NCBI RefSeq assembly: GCF_003208215.1
Contig: NZ_QKLW01000001.1
Span: forward strand, 186,001 to 250,000
Length of the DNA: 64,000 bases
Source: Marinomonas alcarazii
GTDB lineage: Bacteria > Pseudomonadota > Gammaproteobacteria > Pseudomonadales > Marinomonadaceae
Direction: 5' to 3'
Each line of letters begins with the position of its first letter. The stretch's first letter is position 1. Of the stretch, positions 60,969-64,000 are shown one piece after another. The notes under the pieces were generated by a model, which was not told the DNA's origin, ran no database searches, and saw only the letters and a program-made list of their open reading frames with translations. The translations under genes were made by a program, and so were the position numbers.

Positions 60969-63092
60969 TTATAGGCTCTTTTTGTAGGACTTGTTGCCAA
61001 CCATAAAGATACCTAAGAACACGACCAAGCCGATGAATTGAATCCATAGATCTAAGTTTGGCCATAGCATCATTAAAGAAGCGGCTAATAGCAAAGCGCG
61101 TGGCACTATGGCTAGTTTGTCTTCTAGATAACCTTCCATTGCACCTACCAATGCATACATACCAAAAATAGCAAAGAAAGTGAGACGCAATAGTGTTTCA
61201 GAATCGCCACCAATAAGGGGTGTGTAGGCCATTAATAACGGAACAATATACAGACCTTTTGCCAGTTTCCATGCCGTCATACCCGTTCGCATTGGTGGTG
61301 TTTTCGCGATCGCAGCCGCGGCAAAAGCGGTTAAACACACAGGAGGCGTCACATTACTATCTTGTGATAACCAGAAGATAATCATGTGGGCTGTTACCAG
61401 AATCATCGCAACGCTCTCAGCGCCCAACGCCTGATCCATTAACATGCCTTTAAAGTCATTTGGCACTTGAGCCAACAAGGACTGTGCTTGATCCATCGGC
61501 ATGCCTTGTGCCAGCGCTGTAATCGCAGAAGGATCGACCAGCATGAAGACGGCATTGGCCGCTTCTGGCAAGCTTCCAGAAACCATCATATCTAGTAACT
61601 GACTTTCAGCGATCAGGTTAAATAACGCAGGTGCAGACAGTGTTCCTAAAACAATGTAGGCCGCTGTAACGGGTAATCCCATTCCCAAAATAAGCGATGC
61701 AATGGCCACCAAAATTATGGTGTAAAACAAGCTGCCACTAGCCCAGTTGGTAATTAATAACGAGAAAGTATTACCTATCCCTGTTGTACTTATGACGTTT
61801 ACCACTAAACCAATGCCAACAAGAAGAACGGCTGTTGTTGACATGTTTTTTGCGCCTTGCGCCATAGCATCGAGTATTTCTGCAGGCCCCATGCGATGTT
61901 TGCTAGACAAAAAAGACGCTGCAATGACAGCAAGTATGCTGATACCCGCAGCGTAAGTTGGCGTAAAACCTTGTACTAACAGAGTAACCAGAACGGTTAA
62001 AGGAACAATATGATGCCAACCGCTTTTTAATACTTGCGACACTTTTACCGCGTCATCACTTTCAGTAGAAATTACTTTGCTACGTTTCGCTTCTACACGA
62101 ACAAAGAAACCAACAGAAAGAAAATACAGTAAGGCTGGAATAGCAGCGACACCGATGATGGTGACGTAAGATACTTGGGTGTAAGACGCCATAATAAAGG
62201 CACCAGCTCCCATGACAGGTGGCATTAGCTGTCCACCAGTAGACGCTGCGGCTTCAACGCCTGCGGCAAAGCGTGCTGGAAACCCTGCTTTGCGCATCAG
62301 AGGGATGGTAATAACCCCTGTCGAAACCGTGTTGGCCACAGAAGAGCCAGAAACAGAGCCCATGAGACCAGAGCCAAGTACAGCAACAAATCCTGGCCCG
62401 CCAATCATTTTGCTGGCAAGGGATCGAGATAAATCGATGATGAAATCACCGGCACCTGATTTTACTAAAAAAGCGCCGAATAAAATAAACATGAAGACAA
62501 AGCTCCATGAAATACGGGAAATAGAGCCGAACATGCCATCGGTACTAAAAAAACTACGATACAGCAGTGTTTCTAGGCTAAGACCTGGGAAGTTAAACAT
62601 GCCGCCCAGCCAACTTCCCCACAACACAACATAGCTTAAGGCAATAACAATTAGGAAAGGAATAAACCAGCCGCTGGTTCGGCGAATGAGCTCCAATGAC
62701 AGTAGCACGGCAATGCTAGAAACGATCCAATCTGATGTATTGAATGTCACCCCTCTTGCGTAAAGGGCGTCTTCGAAAAAGATGATGTATAACACCATTC
62801 CAATCAGCGCAAGCACGATCGCCCCATCAAAAAACATTGCTATTTTACTGTCTTGCCATTTTGGGTGTGCTGGAATCAGTAAAGCGCATAGCGCACCAAA
62901 GCCTGCGAAGTGAAAAGCGGAGACCCACAATTCAGGCAAAGTAGCGATGGTGTTGATGTAAATATGAGCCACAGCGAGAAAAATGGAAATGGTAAAAACA
63001 AGTCGGTTTAACCAGAGTCCAGAGCGATGTTTTGTTTCGAAATCTTCAAGATTAATTTCTTGAGAATCGGTTGGTTGAGATGAAGCAGTCAT
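60969..63092 (-). CDS. TRAP transporter fused permease (DctQM, TAXI type)
   Basis: A 707-residue fused TRAP permease in which the four-helix DctQ part (about 25-200) and the twelve-helix DctM part (about 210-640) are one chain, with extra C-terminal helices. Marks include Gly-Ser-Gly-Leu-Met-Gly-Ser-Val-Ser-Gly-Ser-Ser-Val-Ala-Asn and Ala-Ala-Ala-Ser-Thr-Gly-Gly-Gln. This form partners TAXI-family receptors. It follows the receptor gene by about 100 bases containing a stable stem-loop. Substrates of TAXI-TRAP systems are mostly unknown, with glutamate or organic acids as examples. Confidence 0.94.
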   Translation of the reverse strand: MTASSQPTDSQEINLEDFETKHRSGLWLNRLVFTISIFLAVAHIYINTIATLPELWVSAFHFAGFGALCALLIPAHPKWQDSKIAMFFDGAIVLALIGMVLYIIFFEDALYARGVTFNTSDWIVSSIAVLLSLELIRRTSGWFIPFLIVIALSYVVLWGSWLGGMFNFPGLSLETLLYRSFFSTDGMFGSISRISWSFVFMFILFGAFLVKSGAGDFIIDLSRSLASKMIGGPGFVAVLGSGLMGSVSGSSVANTVSTGVITIPLMRKAGFPARFAAGVEAAASTGGQLMPPVMGAGAFIMASYTQVSYVTIIGVAAIPALLYFLSVGFFVRVEAKRSKVISTESDDAVKVSQVLKSGWHHIVPLTVLVTLLVQGFTPTYAAGISILAVIAASFLSSKHRMGPAEILDAMAQGAKNMSTTAVLLVGIGLVVNVISTTGIGNTFSLLITNWASGSLFYTIILVAIASLILGMGLPVTAAYIVLGTLSAPALFNLIAESQLLDMMVSGSLPEAANAVFMLVDPSAITALAQGMPMDQAQSLLAQVPNDFKGMLMDQALGAESVAMILVTAHMIIFWLSQDSNVTPPVCLTAFAAAAIAKTPPMRTGMTAWKLAKGLYIVPLLMAYTPLIGGDSETLLRLTFFAIFGMYALVGAMEGYLEDKLAIVPRALLLAASLMMLWPNLDLWIQFIGLVVFLGIFMVGNKSYKKSL

Positions 63093-63146
63093 AGACAGGC
63101 TACCTTAGATACGTACAGAAACAAATTAAGCAAAGAGGGGTAAAGT

Positions 63147-63167
63147 GCGCCGTACTAAGTACGGCGC
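63147..63167 (-). other. Stem-loop between TAXI receptor and permease genes
   Basis: Perfect inverted repeat GCGCCGTACT-A-AGTACGGCGC between the two genes. On the minus strand it is not followed by a T-run, so it looks like an mRNA-stabilising or attenuating stem rather than a terminator. It could keep receptor mRNA in excess over permease mRNA. Confidence 0.6.
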
Positions 63168-63190
63168 GACAATCTATTGCGAGTAGGTTA

Positions 63191-64000
63191 TTAATTCGCA
63201 ATCAGACGAGCAGGAATGTTAATACCGCGTTCACGATAGTAACGAGCTGCGCCTGGGTGTAATGGCACAGGCAGACCAGCAATGGCTTTTTCAATAGACA
63301 TTACAGCGGTTGCTTTGTGAATGGCACTTAAATACCCCAAGTTTTCATATAGGGACTTAGTTAGCTCATAAACATCGTCTTCAGACAAATCGGCACGTGT
63401 CGCAAGGAAATTAGGTTGCGCTACGGTGTTGATGTCTTTTGTTTGACCTGGGTAAGTGTTTGCAGGAATAACATAACGAGTCCATAGCTCATAATTGCCA
63501 TTGGCTTGTTTGATTTGTTCATCAGTGAAGTCCAACACTTTTACTTTGTCACCCATTGATGCGTAAAGGCGTGTCACGGCACTAACAGGTACACCTGCTG
63601 GCGTGTTCATACCATCAATGTTGCCATTTTGCATGGCGTCAGCGCTGGCACCATATCCCATGTAAGCGAGAGCAAACTTATCTGGATCAATGTTTAGGCC
63701 TTTTAGCTGTTGGCGGCCAGAGCCTTCAGTACCAGAGTTTTTTGTTCCAATTGAGAATTTGTGGTTGGTATTTTCAATGTCTTTTAGGTCAGCCACTGTA
63801 CCCGTTTTAGCCAAATCTGACTTTAGTACAAAGTGTTCAACGTTTTGCCATAGCATTGATACAGAGCGCAATTCAGTTTGTTTGCCTGAGCTTTCAAATG
63901 GGCCTTCACCTTCCCATGCCCATGCACCGTAAAGGCCTTGTAGAATGGCAAATTGCGCTTGGTTTTCACGCAGTAATTTGATGTTTTCGCCTGACCCTGC
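63191..64000 (-). CDS. TAXI-family TRAP solute-binding protein (partial)
   Basis: The C-terminal 270 residues of a TAXI-family periplasmic receptor; the reading frame runs uninterrupted off the window end, so its start and signal peptide are not visible. At the window edge it reads Ala-Gly-Ser-Gly-Glu-Asn-Ile-Lys-Leu-Leu-Arg-Glu-Asn-Gln-Ala-Gln-Phe-Ala-Ile, the TAXI pattern. It continues with Ser-Gly-Thr-Glu-Gly-Ser-Gly-like and His-Pro-Gly-Ala segments, ending Ala-Arg-Tyr-Tyr-Arg-Glu-Arg-Gly. An internal TTG at 63871 is not the start. It supplies substrate to the fused permease downstream. Confidence 0.9.
   Translation of the reverse strand, partial: AGSGENIKLLRENQAQFAILQGLYGAWAWEGEGPFESSGKQTELRSVSMLWQNVEHFVLKSDLAKTGTVADLKDIENTNHKFSIGTKNSGTEGSGRQQLKGLNIDPDKFALAYMGYGASADAMQNGNIDGMNTPAGVPVSAVTRLYASMGDKVKVLDFTDEQIKQANGNYELWTRYVIPANTYPGQTKDINTVAQPNFLATRADLSEDDVYELTKSLYENLGYLSAIHKATAVMSIEKAIAGLPVPLHPGAARYYRERGINIPARLIAN

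Overview
The window looks like a chromosomal segment of a marine gammaproteobacterium of the Oceanospirillales type, most likely Marinomonas or a close relative. The grounds are protein character (opgGH, mtfA, nnr, lpxR, FdhA, NodD-like LysR regulators, several TRAP transporters), moderately AT-rich intergenic DNA and dense catabolic operons. No rRNA, tRNA, insertion sequence, integrase or CRISPR array was seen, so this reads as accessory catabolism embedded in stable chromosome rather than a recent mobile island. Genus assignment is inference.

Layout. 1-9.2 kb is mostly housekeeping: a SnoaL-like protein, pirin and OsmC (a pair), the MtfA peptidase, the osmoregulated periplasmic glucan genes opgG-opgH, a VF530-type protein and the NAD(P)H-hydrate repair enzyme Nnr. 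9.3-24.5 kb is a catabolic locus between two NodD-like LysR genes. It holds zinc formaldehyde dehydrogenase, alpha/beta hydrolase, extradiol-type VOC dioxygenase, MFS carrier, small Rieske ferredoxin, FAD monooxygenase, FAH-family hydrolase and cyclase-family hydrolase, plus an outer-membrane porin with a GH3 glycosidase lipoprotein. 24.4-29.6 kb is a LysR gene divergent from a short-chain fatty acid/acetoacetate operon (CoA-transferase A and B, thiolase, AtoE). 29.8-41.4 kb holds an LpxR-like lipid A deacylase, a DsbA-like protein coupled to a degenerate metallo-beta-lactamase-fold protein, a LysR regulator, an inositol monophosphatase family protein, LdhA, a large hybrid sensor kinase and a soluble PAS-chemotaxis protein. 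41.5-54.0 kb is a second catabolic block: MarR regulator, tripartite TRAP transporter, then CoA-transferase, thiolase-like enzyme, enoyl-CoA hydratase, SDR dehydrogenase, acyl-CoA dehydrogenase, feruloyl-CoA-synthase-type ligase and 4HBT thioesterase. 54-64 kb has a candidate 42-aa membrane protein, TrkH, a YdeP-type molybdoenzyme with FdhD, an M23 peptidase, and a TAXI-type TRAP transporter cut by the window end.

How the genes may work together. The second block contains every step of a CoA-dependent, beta-oxidative hydroxycinnamate (ferulate/coumarate/caffeate-like) pathway, with its own uptake system and a MarR regulator. A 16-bp near-repeat upstream of marR recurs between the TRAP and pathway operons and is a plausible shared operator. 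The first block has a monooxygenase + Rieske protein + ring-cleavage dioxygenase + C-C hydrolase set under NodD-like regulators. This recalls the naringenin-degrading fde locus of Herbaspirillum seropedicae. Together with the porin and surface glycosidase, it suggests breakdown of plant- or seagrass-type phenolic or flavonoid glycosides, with the phenylpropanoid part handled by the second block and acetyl/acetoacetyl units by the ato-like operon. Gene families are well supported; the substrate and the link between blocks are inference.
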